Source: MWAR01 sp036567845 (GTDB lineage Bacteria > Muiribacteriota > Ozemobacteria > Ozemobacterales > Ozemobacteraceae). From it: DNA of 46,567 bases. Below the pieces are notes generated by a model. That model saw nothing but the letters and a program-made list of their open reading frames with translations. It searched no databases and had not been told where the DNA came from. A program made the position numbers and the translations under genes. The stretch covers positions 1 through 46,567 of the forward strand of contig DATCTT010000181.1 in NCBI GenBank assembly GCA_036567845.1, written 5' to 3'. How positions within the stretch are numbered: position 1 is the first letter of the stretch; each line of letters begins with the position of its first letter. Shown here in pieces: positions 14,436-21,945 of this stretch.

Positions 14436-16076
14436 ATGATCCGGCAGATCACCTGCCGATCCTGCGGGCTGAATTTCGAGATGCTGGAGCAGATCGCTTC
14501 AGGGAAGCTGTTCTGTCCCAACTGCGCCTGTGAGATCGAGGAACAGGGGGGAGAGCAGGTCGAGACGATCGGGGACTACCGGCTTGATAAACTCCTCGGA
14601 CAGGGCGGCATGGGGCAGGTCTACTCTGCCGTGGCCCCCGATGGCAAACGCTATGCCCTGAAGGTGATGATCCAGGAGAGCCTCGAGTCGCCCGAACTGA
14701 TCGAGCGGTTCGATCGGGAAATGGCGATCATGGCCGGTCTCGATCATGATAATATCGTCAAAGTTATAGATACTGGCGCCACCAGCTCCTTCAAGTTCTA
14801 CGTGATGGAGCTCGTCGAGGGAACAACGCTGCGGCAGATGATCCGTGGGGGGGCTCTTTCCGAAGACCGGATCATCGACATCGCCATCGGCATGCTGCGC
14901 GGCCTTGGATACGCGCATGCTCATGGGATCGTTCACAGAGACATCAAGCCCGAGAACATCTTGTTCGACCGGCAGGGCGTCGTGAAAGTCACGGATTTCG
15001 GCCTGGCACGGAAATTTGCCGCGGGCAGCGATCAGCAGTCGCTGACGGCCACGAATGCCTTCATGGGCACGGAAAACTACATGTCCCCCGAGCAGAAGGT
15101 GAATCCAAAGGCTGTTACTCACAAGACCGACCTGTATGCCGCAGGCGTCGTCTTTTACGAAATGCTCACGGGGGGCCTGCTGCCGATGGGCATCTTCCAG
15201 CCACCCTCCTATTATAAGCCCGTGCATCAATACTGGGACACCCTGACCTTCAGGATGCTGGACATCAATCCCGACATGCGGCCGGACAACTGCGAAGCGA
15301 TCATTGCCGAGCTCGAACGGTTCAGGGAACACCGCTCCTCCCTCGCCGGCCCGCCGGATAGCCACAAACCCGCTGCCTCAGTCCGTCAGCCTGGAGTTTC
15401 GCAGGAAGACAAGGCCTTCGAGCGATTCGTCGAAGAGGAGAACGACCGGATCCGGGCGCGCCTCCAGGACATGCTCGAAGAGGCAACCGAGAAGTATCAT
15501 GCCCACGACTATCAGGCCGCGCTTCCCCTGTTTGAAGCGTCGCTTTCCGTCGTACTCGACCCGGATGAACGGGCATCGATCCTCGAGTGGATGCGCCTCT
15601 GCCGCGAACGGATCCGGGAGGCGAAGATGGCAGACGTCCCCTCGCTCCTGTGCCCCTGCTGCCGAAAGCCCTTTCGCTGGTCCTCTCCAGGACCGATCCC
15701 CGACGAGTTCGACTGTCCGTTGTGCCGGTGCGCGCTTGCCTATGACGCACTCCGGAAACAGCTGCACCGACGCGGGGAGACGCTAAAGAAAACCCCGCCC
15801 TCGTCCGACAATGGGGGTGAACCTGCGCGGACGCAGGGAATGAAACTTTCGGATTTTGCCTACCAGGCGGCGCTTCTGCTGCTCGTCTCGATCGCCCTGA
15901 TCGACTGGAGCTATCCGGAGCTGTTCGAAGGGGTCGTGACATGGTGTTGCAAATACGGCCTGACGGGATTGACCGGCCTGAGTGCCGGTCAGGTGATCAT
16001 TGTGGCCCGATTCCTCGTGCATCTGGTGGTGCTGGTGGTGGTGGTGCGCCTCGCCTACATCCTGTCGGGGTTCTGA
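14436..16076 (+). CDS. Membrane Ser/Thr protein kinase with two zinc ribbons
   Basis: The 546-residue protein opens with a zinc ribbon (Cys7, Cys10, Cys27, Cys30), then a complete Hanks-type kinase at 46-298: glycine loop GQGGMGQV (55-62), Lys76, Glu95, HRDIKPEN (167-174), DFG (187-189) and SPEQ at 217-220, so it should be active. Residues 325-395 are a TPR-like helical region (YQAALPLFEASLSVV). A second zinc ribbon (CPCC at 406-409, CPLC at 427-430) follows. Two membrane helices end it (472-492 and 516-543), so the kinase is held on the cytoplasmic face. The start was chosen from the promoter and because residues before it lack conservation features; the ribosome site is weak. The next TPR gene overlaps its stop. 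Targets are unknown. Confidence 0.85.
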   Translation: MIRQITCRSCGLNFEMLEQIASGKLFCPNCACEIEEQGGEQVETIGDYRLDKLLGQGGMGQVYSAVAPDGKRYALKVMIQESLESPELIERFDREMAIMAGLDHDNIVKVIDTGATSSFKFYVMELVEGTTLRQMIRGGALSEDRIIDIAIGMLRGLGYAHAHGIVHRDIKPENILFDRQGVVKVTDFGLARKFAAGSDQQSLTATNAFMGTENYMSPEQKVNPKAVTHKTDLYAAGVVFYEMLTGGLLPMGIFQPPSYYKPVHQYWDTLTFRMLDINPDMRPDNCEAIIAELERFREHRSSLAGPPDSHKPAASVRQPGVSQEDKAFERFVEEENDRIRARLQDMLEEATEKYHAHDYQAALPLFEASLSVVLDPDERASILEWMRLCRERIREAKMADVPSLLCPCCRKPFRWSSPGPIPDEFDCPLCRCALAYDALRKQLHRRGETLKKTPPSSDNGGEPARTQGMKLSDFAYQAALLLLVSIALIDWSYPELFEGVVTWCCKYGLTGLTGLSAGQVIIVARFLVHLVVLVVVVRLAYILSGF

Positions 16077-16621
16077 CCCCCGGCGCCACTCCGCCGGGCC
16101 GCCCAAGAGCGGGAGCTGCGGCACGGCTGCTGCTTGCCTTTCTCGTGCTTGCCATCCTGGTGCCTGCCTTTTCGGTCCTTCTGGCAGGCGATCCTGGGCT
16201 GACGGGCGACGAAAATCGCGATCGCGAGCGGTATCTCCAGCGCCTCCGCACCCTCCGTATGAAACGGCCCGACAATCCCGAATACAGTTACCAGATCGGG
16301 AACATCTACTACAGCCTCCAGATGGAGGATGAGGCGATCAAGGAATACCGCCGCACCTTGCGCCTCGATCGGCATCATCCCGAGGCGAAATGGTTCCTCA
16401 GCCACGTGCTGGCGAGCAAGGGATATCATGACGAGGCGTTTCGGCTCACTCGCGAGCTGATGGATGTGCGGCCGGACGATCCCGAACTCTACGCCTGGGC
16501 TGGCGAGATCCTGCTGAAACTCGATCAGAACGAGCTTGCCAGGGAGTATTTTGCCCGCGTCGACGAGCTCACGTTCTCCGAAAAAACCCGGGTTCAATCG
16601 ATCAAACCGGTCATCCGCTGA
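16073..16621 (+). CDS. Signal-anchored TPR protein, probably non-ATG start
   Basis: The product of about 182 residues has a basic leader (GRPRAG...R) and a hydrophobic helix (LLLAFLVLAILVPAFSVLLAG), then TPR units (NPEYSYQIGNIYYSLQMEDEAIKEY, HPEAKWFLSHVLASKGYHDEA, DPELYAWAGEILLKLDQNELA). No ATG or GTG lies at a sensible place. The only in-frame ATG (15941) would add 44 residues that mirror the kinase gene in another frame. CTG 16073 overlaps the kinase stop as CTGA, the same type of overlap used elsewhere in the window (GTGA at 10455), and is my preferred start. Probably works at the membrane with the kinase (inference). Confidence 0.7.
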   Translation: MTPGATPPGRPRAGAAARLLLAFLVLAILVPAFSVLLAGDPGLTGDENRDRERYLQRLRTLRMKRPDNPEYSYQIGNIYYSLQMEDEAIKEYRRTLRLDRHHPEAKWFLSHVLASKGYHDEAFRLTRELMDVRPDDPELYAWAGEILLKLDQNELAREYFARVDELTFSEKTRVQSIKPVIR

Positions 16622-16645
16622 TCCCGCCGCTCATCCGGAAACATC

Positions 16646-16680
16646 GACGGGCCGCCTGATTCTTCGTCAGGCGGCCCGTC
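16646..16680. terminator. Bidirectional terminator between the TPR gene and pspA
   Basis: A perfect 14-bp stem (GACGGGCCGCCTGA with its complement) and a 7-base loop, centred between two convergent genes. Flanking T runs are weak on both sides. Confidence 0.75.
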
Positions 16681-16704
16681 ATGCGTTTGAACAGGCCGGG
16701 GCGG

Positions 16705-17367
16705 TTATTTGTTCATCTTTTCCTTGAGGGCCTTGAGATCGTCATCGATCGAGCGGTCGCGCTCGAGCTGCTCGAATTTCTCCTCGATCGTGGCCTTGTC
16801 GAGCTCGGACAGGGCACCTGCCATGGCTTCGGTCTTCGCGACCTTGTCGGCCATGCGGTCGAAGGCGTCGAAGAGGTCCGCCTGTTCGTTGATGCTGCTG
16901 ACGGTGTCTGACAGATCGATCCGGGTTTCGGCTCGTTTCTGACGGCTGAGCAACACCTGGCGCTTGTTTTTCGCCTCCTCGATCTTTAGTTCGAGGGCCT
17001 TGTAACTGGTCTTCAGCAGTTCGACGGCCTTGCGCTGTTCCTCGAGCTCGGTTTCGAGGGAGGAGGCGATCCCTTCGTAGGATTTCTTGCGCTTGAGAGC
17101 TTCGCGCGCGAGCTCCTCGCTGTTCTTCTCGAGTGCGAGCAACGCCTTGCCTTCATACTCGCTGCACAATTTGCGATTCTCCTCGACCTTGCGCTCGAGC
17201 AGCTTCTCGTCCTTGATCGAGCGGGCGATCTGCAGCTTGATCTCGCGGATGTTCTCGTTCATGTCCGCAATGATCTGATCGAGCATCTTTTCGGGATCCT
17301 CGGCCTTTTCGATCAAAGCATTGATGTTCGACCGGATGATCAGGGAAATGCGCTTGAAGATACCCAT
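16705..17367 (-). CDS. pspA: PspA/IM30 family membrane-stress protein
   Basis: The 220-residue protein matches PspA throughout. It begins MGIFKRISLIIRSNINALIEKAEDPEKMLDQ with the amphipathic membrane-binding helix, followed by a long coiled coil (residues 35-160) and a short C-terminal helix (EEKFEQLERDRSIDDDL). PspA proteins form ESCRT-III-like assemblies that stabilise the inner membrane when the proton gradient is lost. AAGGAGG precedes ATG 17367. A sigma-54 promoter lies 40 bases upstream, so expression is probably activated by a PspF-like protein, not encoded in the window. No pspB or pspC is nearby. VIPP1 is the close relative; the missing C-terminal extension favours PspA. Confidence 0.9.
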   Translation of the reverse strand: MGIFKRISLIIRSNINALIEKAEDPEKMLDQIIADMNENIREIKLQIARSIKDEKLLERKVEENRKLCSEYEGKALLALEKNSEELAREALKRKKSYEGIASSLETELEEQRKAVELLKTSYKALELKIEEAKNKRQVLLSRQKRAETRIDLSDTVSSINEQADLFDAFDRMADKVAKTEAMAGALSELDKATIEEKFEQLERDRSIDDDLKALKEKMNK

Positions 17368-17405
17368 GGGTGGCCTCCTTGATAAGGTTGTTCGATCTTC
17401 AAAAC

Positions 17406-17421
17406 AGCAAGCCCGATGCCA
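17406..17421 (-). promoter_or_regulatory. Sigma-54 promoter of pspA
   Basis: On the minus strand TGGCA-N6-TTGCT, 16 bases in all, with GG and GC at the exact -24/-12 spacing and a T tract after it. Transcription would start about 28 bases before the ATG. Matches the known sigma-54 consensus TGGCACG-N4-TTGCW with the CACG part altered. Confidence 0.7.
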
Positions 17422-17578
17422 GGTGTTTGAACAAGCCTTGTACAGAGGATTTGAGAGGCTTGGGCCGGTTCGGGGGACGAAATGTCTGCGTCAGAAATGA
17501 CGCGGGGTGGCTGATGCGTCAGGTTGGGAAAATGGCCGCCGAAAGCGGGATTGGCAGGGTGAGGGCGGATGCGGTGCG

Positions 17579-18169
17579 TCATGCGGGGCGCACCCGGTCG
17601 GCCCCGAATTCCCGGGTCAGTTCCGCGTTGAGCTGAGCGACCCAGGTGCTCCCGAAGAGCCGCTCCAGAAGGGCGACCCCCCAGTCCAGCATCAGAGGGG
17701 CATCGGAGCGGGAGCGACAGTGTGGGGCGATATACTGGTTCACCAGCCACTGGTCGCCGGCCTGAGTCACGACGAAGGGAAAAAGGCTGCACCAGAGCGG
17801 CTTCCAGTCGAGCACGGGGAGGCCCTCCTCGAGGCAATGGGCATGGATCGAGCAGAGGAGGGTGGAACGAGTGGCGCCACCTTCTCCTCGGATGGCGAAC
17901 GGGCACGGGGCATTGTGACTCACTTCCCGGATATACAGGCGGCCTTTGTGGGTTTCCGTGATGCCGGCCTCCAGAAACCGCACAGAAGCTTTGGAAAGCC
18001 GGTTCCGGACGAGGGGAAAGGCGCGTGCAAGCTTGTCCGCCTCCTCGGCATCGATCGGCGTGCCGCGTTCCCCGATGGCGCAGCAGGCCCCGCCGCAGGC
18101 CTGGAGATCGCAGGCGAAACGCGTCTCCCAGACGTCATCGGCAATCACCACTTGTCCGATTTGTCGCAT
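17579..18169 (-). CDS. DUF3109-like cysteine-rich protein
   Basis: The 196-residue protein fits the DUF3109 pattern (related to the YkgJ-type cysteine clusters): FACDLQACGGACC (Cys20, Cys25, Cys29, Cys30), then TPIDAEEADKL, and further Cys at APCPFAI, LLCSIHAHC, LWCSLFP and PHC. These could hold zinc or an iron-sulfur centre; the function is unknown. There is no signal or membrane helix. ATG 18169 has no ribosome site, and a promoter ends six bases before it, so the mRNA is probably leaderless. An upstream in-frame ATG at 18229 crosses the divergent promoter and is unlikely. The gene is transcribed towards pspA but 211 bases separate them. Confidence 0.75.
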   Translation of the reverse strand: MRQIGQVVIADDVWETRFACDLQACGGACCAIGERGTPIDAEEADKLARAFPLVRNRLSKASVRFLEAGITETHKGRLYIREVSHNAPCPFAIRGEGGATRSTLLCSIHAHCLEEGLPVLDWKPLWCSLFPFVVTQAGDQWLVNQYIAPHCRSRSDAPLMLDWGVALLERLFGSTWVAQLNAELTREFGADRVRPA

Positions 18170-18180
18170 GGCACTACTAT
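18152..18180 (+). promoter_or_regulatory. Sigma-70 promoter of the HEAT-repeat gene
   Basis: TTGTCC (18152-18157), 17 bases, TACTAT (18175-18180). Start near 18187, 31 bases before ATG 18218. Its -10 overlaps the -10 of the divergent DUF3109 promoter. Confidence 0.55.
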
Positions 18181-18204
18181 GACATAGAAGCTCCGGGCTA
18201 TCAA
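18176..18204 (-). promoter_or_regulatory. Promoter of the DUF3109 gene, probably leaderless transcript
   Basis: On the minus strand TTGATA (18199-18204), 17 bases, CATAGT (18176-18181), then six bases and the ATG. The transcript would begin at or next to the start codon. Confidence 0.5.
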
Positions 18205-18217
18205 TCGTGGAGGATAA

Positions 18218-20332
18218 ATGAAACTCCACAGATGGCCGATAAGGAACCTGATGCCTGCAATCGATGTTGTCATTCTCGGAATACTTCTCGGTCTCGTTGC
18301 CATTGTCATCATCCGGGTGATACTGAATTGGAGAGCCTCCCGGGCGGCACGACTGGGCGCGGCTCCCGTTGCGGCGGGAGAACAGCCGCAGGCATGGCCG
18401 AAGGCCTTCGAGCCGCCGAAACGATCCGAACCCGCTGTCGAACCCGTCGCGGAAGCTGCCGAATCGCTGGCCCCGGCAGTGGGAGATGGCGAGACACCAG
18501 CGTCTTCCCGAGAGAACGAATCGGAATTGAGCCAGGACGATGCTGCGAAGTCCCAGATTCAGACGAATCCGCTGACCGAGGATTCCGCGCTGCCCGGAAA
18601 GCCGACGGTTCAGCTGCCTCCGGCAAAGGTTGCTGGTCCTGAGGAACTGATCACCATCATGGGGAGCTTCTCTTCCCCGCTCTCAGAGAGGTTCGAAGCG
18701 ATCCGACGCGCTTCCGAGCTGATGCTTGTCGATGCCGTTCCCACGCTCGTCGAGATTCTGTATGAGCCGGACCTCGGACTATCCGCAGCGGCGGCCGAAG
18801 CCCTGGGGAAGATCGGCGATCCACGCGGAATCGAGCCCCTGATGGAGATCACCCACCGCAACGATGTCCGGCTGCTTCAGGAAATTCGCGCCTCTGGCTA
18901 TGCCGGTACGGGCGAGGCTCCGGATGAAGGGCCAGTGCTCCCCGGCGCAGAATCTGCCCCGACGACGGCGCTCGAGGTGGTTCCCGAAGCGAATCCCTTC
19001 AAATATCGCGAGTTGACGGTGTTCAAGATCGATCTCCTGCCCAAGGAGTATTTCCAGGCCGATGGTTCGCCGATTCCCCGGCGGGAGCTGGTGATGAAAG
19101 GCCTCAAGGACAACGACCAGCAGCTGCGGAAAATGGCCGCCAAGGCGGCGATCGGTCTCAACGACCCGGATGTCATTCCGACCCTGGTCGAGACACTCAC
19201 CAATCCCTACGAAGTCGAGTCGGTCCGGTATCTCGCAGCCGAAGCGCTGGGCGATGCCGGGGATGAGCGCGGCAGCGAGCCACTCCTCATGGCACTGAAG
19301 GATGAAAATGTCGCGGTGCGGTATTCGGCGGCGGCTGCCCTGAGTAAGATGCGGGGTGAGAAAACCGTCGAGGCGCTGATCGAGGCGCTTGGTGACACAA
19401 ACGAGTTCGTCCGCTCTTCGGTGGCGTATGCCCTGGGGACCATCGGCGACCGGCGCGCGGTCGACGCGCTTCTTGGAAAGGCGGCGGACACGAGCGAAGT
19501 CGTCCGGTTCTCTGTTGGCAAGGCCCTGGGCGGTCTGGGAAACGACGATGTGCTCGTGGAGCTTGGAAAGCGCCTCGATACGGCATCCGCAGACGTCCGC
19601 CGGGCTTTGGTCGACGTTGTCTCCCAAATCAAGAACGAAAAGGCGGTTGCGCTGCTTCGGAAGGCGCTGCGTGACGAGGATGCCGAAACCAGTTTCAAGG
19701 CTTCGCTTGCCCTGATGAATGTCGATGATCTCAGCCTGCTCGACGATCTCATCGAGGCTTCCCGGCGGCTCGACAACGAACTGATGAACTGGCTCCAGAA
19801 CGCCGGGAAAGGCGGCAGAAAGCCAAAAACCGCTTCCTCTCCGGGCAACCGGCCAACCCAGCGGGTGAACGAGGAGGCGGCGAGGCAGTTCAACTCGATT
19901 TTCGCCGGTGGAAGCGGGCCCGATTCGCTCGAAAAGCTTGAGGCGGCACTGGGCCACGAGAGCCCCAACGTGCGCGGCTGCGCGGCCAACGCCCTCGGGG
20001 ATTTCGCCGGGGAGGAAGCCGGGAAACTGCTGGTCAAAGCCCTTTCCGACAAGCACGAGTATGTGCGTTCCAGCGCCGTCGCCGCGATCGGAAAACGCCG
20101 GGACGAGGAAGCCGTTCCCGCGATCCTGCGTCTCCTCCAGGATCCCTCGGAAGAGGTCCGGTATGCTCTCGCCAAGGCGATGGCGAACTTCGGCCAGAAA
20201 CCCGAGATCATCTTCGCTCTCCACAAGATGGCCGATTCGGAAAATTCGCGCGATGTCCGGCGAGCGGCCCGCATCTCTCTGGAGCATCTGAAGAAGGAAA
20301 GCGAGGAGGCAAAAACCGGTGAACAGGCATGA
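18218..20332 (+). CDS. Membrane-anchored HEAT-repeat protein
   Basis: The 704-residue protein has one membrane helix (about 14-34, DVVILGILLGLVAIVIIRVIL), a charged disordered linker (45-130), then at least ten HEAT-like (PBS-lyase type) repeats. Clear units include DPRGIEPLMEI, DPDVIPTLVETLTN with EALGDAGDERGSEPLLMAL, VRYSAAAALSKMRGEKTVEALIEAL, VRSSVAYALGTIGDRRAVDALL, and near the C-terminus VRGCAANALGDFAGEEAGKLL. A basic linker (about 535-560, GKGGRKPK) splits two repeat blocks. Such scaffolds bind proteins; HEAT arrays of this kind also occur in phycobilisome lyases, but no such context exists here. GGAGG precedes ATG 18218. The next gene overlaps by 14 bases. Confidence 0.82.
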   Translation: MKLHRWPIRNLMPAIDVVILGILLGLVAIVIIRVILNWRASRAARLGAAPVAAGEQPQAWPKAFEPPKRSEPAVEPVAEAAESLAPAVGDGETPASSRENESELSQDDAAKSQIQTNPLTEDSALPGKPTVQLPPAKVAGPEELITIMGSFSSPLSERFEAIRRASELMLVDAVPTLVEILYEPDLGLSAAAAEALGKIGDPRGIEPLMEITHRNDVRLLQEIRASGYAGTGEAPDEGPVLPGAESAPTTALEVVPEANPFKYRELTVFKIDLLPKEYFQADGSPIPRRELVMKGLKDNDQQLRKMAAKAAIGLNDPDVIPTLVETLTNPYEVESVRYLAAEALGDAGDERGSEPLLMALKDENVAVRYSAAAALSKMRGEKTVEALIEALGDTNEFVRSSVAYALGTIGDRRAVDALLGKAADTSEVVRFSVGKALGGLGNDDVLVELGKRLDTASADVRRALVDVVSQIKNEKAVALLRKALRDEDAETSFKASLALMNVDDLSLLDDLIEASRRLDNELMNWLQNAGKGGRKPKTASSPGNRPTQRVNEEAARQFNSIFAGGSGPDSLEKLEAALGHESPNVRGCAANALGDFAGEEAGKLLVKALSDKHEYVRSSAVAAIGKRRDEEAVPAILRLLQDPSEEVRYALAKAMANFGQKPEIIFALHKMADSENSRDVRRAARISLEHLKKESEEAKTGEQA

Positions 20333-20921
20333 AACCTTCGAGGAAGCCGTTGAACGCGTCTACGCATTCCATACCAAACGGGCCCCCGGGATTTATATCG
20401 GCGTCGCTATGGTTCAATATGCCCTCGAGGCTCTCGGGGCGGAGGCGGATGGAAAGCTGAATGCCGTTTGCGAAACCGCGACCTGTCTCCCCGACTGTCT
20501 GCAGGTGATGCTCGGCTGCACGATCGGGGTCAGATACCTGAAACTGCACGACGAGATCGGGCGGTATGCCCTCACCGTCTACAATCGCGACAATGGCAGG
20601 GGCGTTCGTGTGTTCGTCGATCTCGAACGTATCGATCCGTCACGCACCCCCGAACTTGCGCGATTCTTCCGCCGTACCCGCCACGTTCCCGACAACAGGA
20701 CGCGGGAGGCATCGGCGAAGATCGTCGTCGAGGAGTTCGCCCGTGAGGGGCGGAAGGTGCTCGGCCTGCAGCGGGTGCGGGTGAAAGCGTTCGGGAAAGA
20801 GTCCGTCCTGCCGGCCCGCATCTGCGCCGTGTGCCATGAATCCTTCCTGGCCCGCGATGATGCACACATCGTCTGTGACTATTGTTCGGGCATCTCCGCC
20901 TACTATGTTCCCGAGAGCTGA
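20319..20921 (+). CDS. FmdE-like domain protein with C-terminal zinc finger
   Basis: The 200-residue product starts at GTG 20319, with AGGAGG inside the HEAT gene. It resembles the FmdE/Tungsten-formylmethanofuran dehydrogenase subunit E fold: APGIYIGVAMVQYALEALG, CETATCLPDCLQVMLGCTIG, and IGRYALTVYNRDNGRGVRVFVDL. The family His-Gly-His-x-Cys-Pro-Gly opening is degraded to HTKRAPG, so one metal site is probably gone, while the CETATC/C patch is kept. A zinc-finger-like end has CAVCHESF and CDYC. No formylmethanofuran pathway gene is near; a metal or cofactor role distinct from methanogenesis is likely. Coupled translation with the HEAT protein suggests they work together. Confidence 0.68.
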   Translation: MNRHETFEEAVERVYAFHTKRAPGIYIGVAMVQYALEALGAEADGKLNAVCETATCLPDCLQVMLGCTIGVRYLKLHDEIGRYALTVYNRDNGRGVRVFVDLERIDPSRTPELARFFRRTRHVPDNRTREASAKIVVEEFAREGRKVLGLQRVRVKAFGKESVLPARICAVCHESFLARDDAHIVCDYCSGISAYYVPES

Positions 20922-20950
20922 AGCCTGCTCAGGGCGGAACAAAGGGCGGT

Positions 20951-21910
20951 TCATTTCGGAAGCGGATCGCCCTCGGGAGCATCCGGATTTGACGGCCGGT
21001 ATTGGGGATCGGCTGCCGATGGGAGCTGGTTCAGAGTGGATGGCCAGAAGATTTCGTTGCTTCGCAGAAAGCCCAGGATGAATCCATCTCTCAACTTGAT
21101 CTGGCTTTTATGGGCTCTGGCCGCCAGCTCCTTGGTAGCCCTGGCGAGATCGGAGGGAGTATACCGCTTTGGTGGGGGGAGTCCATCGGGCGGGTTCAGG
21201 GGGAGCTCGGGATGATATCCGAGCGGACGGGGAAAGCGGCGTCGAGAGTCGCAATGGACGAGATAGCACATCAGCGATGGATTGAGGGCGAGGGCCTTCA
21301 ATCGCTGCGTGGTCATGCGCTGAACGGCTTTGTGATCCGTGTTCGTGTCGAACGGGCAGGGCAGAAGAACGATGTCTGGTCGAGCTTGGGTAAGAACCCT
21401 GTCCATATCTGCCGCCCAGGATGCCCGCGAGTGGGGATGTGTCTGCTCGTCGCCCGAAGGCCACGTGGAGATGCCGAACCGTTGCCGGGTGGCTTTCGAA
21501 CGAAGGAGTTCGGTCGGGCTAGGCGAGTGGAACAATCTCCAGAGCAGGTTGGTGGGATATCCGAGAAACCACGTCCGCTCGGGAGGGACACCGAGAATCT
21601 TGAGGGATGCGCGCCCCTCCCGTTGCCGAAGCTTGCCGAGCCGGAGAAATGCCGAAGCACGCACGATCGGCCAGCGCGAAACCCGGTTCATCCTGACGGC
21701 CTTGGGAAAATCCTCGCCGTCCGTCACGAATACGACCCACGTTTCCGCTCCGGAAGCGATGCGGTCTGCCAGCCATCCGCCCAGTCCGATAACCTCGTCA
21801 TCCGGGTGAGGGGCAATGACGAGAATGCGCTCCGTTCCCAAGGCGATTGTCGGAGAGAAAAAAGCGCACCAGAGATATATCAGTAAAAATAGAGAACGGG
21901 GCGTCGTCAT
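20951..21910 (-). CDS. Exported PIG-L/LmbE-family deacetylase
   Basis: The 319-residue protein has a signal peptide (1-24) and the family motif APHPDDE (33-39), with His35 and Asp38 as zinc ligands; the third is probably the His of TDHKAVQ. The middle contains the usual PFDTNTDHKAVQRM. PIG-L enzymes remove acetyl groups from N-acetylglucosamine-type sugars. An exported copy could act on envelope glycans. GGAG precedes ATG 21910. It begins 36 bases after the lepA stop in the same direction and is the last gene of the long minus-strand operon. Substrate unknown. Its 3' end meets the convergent FmdE-like gene 30 bases away with no clear terminator. Confidence 0.85.
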   Translation of the reverse strand: MTTPRSLFLLIYLWCAFFSPTIALGTERILVIAPHPDDEVIGLGGWLADRIASGAETWVVFVTDGEDFPKAVRMNRVSRWPIVRASAFLRLGKLRQREGRASLKILGVPPERTWFLGYPTNLLWRLFHSPSPTELLRSKATRQRFGISTWPSGDEQTHPHSRASWAADMDRVLTQARPDIVLLPCPFDTNTDHKAVQRMTTQRLKALALNPSLMCYLVHCDSRRRFPRPLGYHPELPLNPPDGLPPPKRYTPSDLARATKELAARAHKSQIKLRDGFILGFLRSNEIFWPSTLNQLPSAADPQYRPSNPDAPEGDPLPK

Positions 21911-21945
21911 GACGTCTCCGACATCCGGGGATTCTGAACGCGACT

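Noticed and set aside
15941..16072. ATG 15941 as start of the TPR protein
   Set aside because: It would add residues that are only the kinase frame shifted by one, and would place the signal anchor internally.
18779..20287. 502-residue frame and a 386-residue frame antisense to the HEAT gene
   Set aside because: Periodic shadow of the HEAT repeats; looks repetitive only because the repeats on the other strand are.
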